This document shows, piece by piece, positions 14,338 to 14,901 of a stretch of DNA of 14,901 nt. The stretch is taken from positions 1 to 14,901 of the forward strand of contig CAJBXX010000188.1 in the NCBI GenBank assembly GCA_903959715.1, in the 5' to 3' direction. The notes beneath the pieces were generated by a model. It searched no databases. It saw only the letters and a list, made by a program, of their open reading frames with translations, and was not told where the DNA came from. This stretch comes from an uncultured Alphaproteobacteria bacterium (GTDB taxonomy: Bacteria > Pseudomonadota > Alphaproteobacteria > Rickettsiales > UBA1997). The first letter of the stretch is position 1; each line of letters opens with the position of its first letter. The translations under genes were made by a program, and so were the position numbers.

Positions 14338-14820
14338 TTAAATCCAATATTTTTTCTTAAATATTTTCAAATAAGAATTAAAGCTTTTTCTTTGACTATA
14401 AAGTAAATCAAATTTTGAAATTTCACAAAGTTTATAACCATTTTTCGTTTTTGATAAAATAATATCTAAATTTTCTAAATGTTTAGGATTAATGCTAATA
14501 GTCAACCCATAAGCATCTTTCCCGCATTCTGCATAAACTTTATAAAATTTCAAATGTTTAGTTATAAATTTTTCTTTAAATAAATAGATAATTTCTTTAA
14601 AATCTTCAACCTCTTTTTGATTTTTTTTAATCGACAAATCAAGATTCGAATAATAATCAAGAATCTCTCTAACTCTTTGCGGAATGCCGGTTGCGTAAAC
14701 TTCTTTAATATTAGAAATTTGCGTCATATTGTCAGAATCGTTAAGATTATAATCGCGATTTTTACAAGAAATTAATGAAAGAAGAATCAATAAAATTGAT
14801 GGATATTTTGAGAAAAACAT
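14338..14820 (-). CDS. Predicted lipoprotein of unknown function
   Basis: This 160-residue protein is not recognised. The N-terminus MFFSKYPSILLILLSLISCK is a typical lipoprotein signal: a short start with one Lys, a hydrophobic core, then the lipobox L-I-S-C with Cys19 as the predicted lipid-modified residue. The residue after Cys is Lys, not Asp, so inner-membrane retention by the +2 rule is not indicated. The mature part is a polar, Lys-rich helical region with no known motif (DYYSNLDLSIKKNQKEVEDF and EIIYLFKEKFITKHLKFYKV are its most regular parts), then AYGLTISINPKHLENLD. C101 and C137 (approximate positions) could form a disulfide. It is the only minus-strand gene in the window and is convergent with the OTU-like gene. 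No Shine-Dalgarno is seen. Being alone, it gives no functional clue beyond envelope location. Confidence 0.66.
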   Translation of the reverse strand: MFFSKYPSILLILLSLISCKNRDYNLNDSDNMTQISNIKEVYATGIPQRVREILDYYSNLDLSIKKNQKEVEDFKEIIYLFKEKFITKHLKFYKVYAECGKDAYGLTISINPKHLENLDIILSKTKNGYKLCEISKFDLLYSQRKSFNSYLKIFKKKYWI

Positions 14821-14860
14821 GGCGTGGTTTAATTGATGTTGTTGGGTTGTTATAGGTTTA

Positions 14861-14880
14861 TGTAAAATTGTGAATTTACA
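14861..14880. promoter_or_regulatory. Near-palindrome upstream of the lipoprotein gene
   Basis: TGTAAAATTGTGAATTTACA has perfectly matched ends TGTAAA/TTTACA and near-symmetric flanks around GTG. It lies 41-60 bases upstream of the minus-strand lipoprotein start, where an operator would be expected. The sequence is AT-rich, so a chance palindrome cannot be excluded. Confidence 0.3.
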
Positions 14881-14901
14881 TTTTAAATATTTTATTAATT
14901 A

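Overview
The window is about 15 kb of low-G+C DNA (roughly 30% G+C by eye, not counted), densely coding, with eleven plus-strand genes or gene parts, one of them a tRNA, and one minus-strand gene near the right end. Gene content and protein style point to an alphaproteobacterium, most likely an AT-rich, host-associated member of or near the Rickettsiales. The evidence is a ~1,600-residue 'large' NAD-glutamate dehydrogenase, a split-type transhydrogenase alpha subunit (PntAA), an FtsZ with an alphaproteobacterial C-terminal tail ending in PAFFRRKK, a class I dihydroorotase of the type kept by some Rickettsiales, and almost no Shine-Dalgarno sequences. TGA is used as a stop and TGG encodes Trp, so the standard bacterial code applies. 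The lineage call is inference from these proteins; no 16S is present.

Left part (1-1797): the 3' part of rsmI (cut by the window edge) runs into yraN, then infC with a GTG start. These are ribosome methylation, a nuclease-fold protein and translation initiation factor 3.

Middle (1810-9803): the giant gdh gene sits 12 bases after infC. It is followed by tRNA-Leu(GAG), whose flanks form an 11-bp inverted repeat. Then come pntAA and, one base later, ftsZ. Glutamate dehydrogenase (glutamate to 2-oxoglutarate with NADH) and transhydrogenase (NADH to NADPH) fit a glutamate-fuelled metabolism, but the partner genes pntAB and pntB are not next to pntAA.

Right-middle (9819-12742): a lone thiE-like gene overlaps a prepilin-like gene with a LamG/concanavalin-like C-terminal domain, followed by pyrC. 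A 24-bp identical sequence lies directly upstream of both thiE and pyrC. PyrC has Gln where the first metal-binding His of the HxH motif is expected.

Right end (12760-14901): immediately after pyrC lies the most interesting gene, a 321-residue protein with an N-terminal NGSFCGYFAIA box and a later GHYNAIF box. That is the Cys/His layout of an OTU-like cysteine protease (deubiquitinase), a class of protein that intracellular bacteria use as host-directed effectors. It carries a small DQA tandem repeat. A 612-base convergent gap follows, with two G+C-rich hairpin elements, a weak terminator-like hairpin and one perfect DnaA box. A predicted orphan lipoprotein on the minus strand closes the window.
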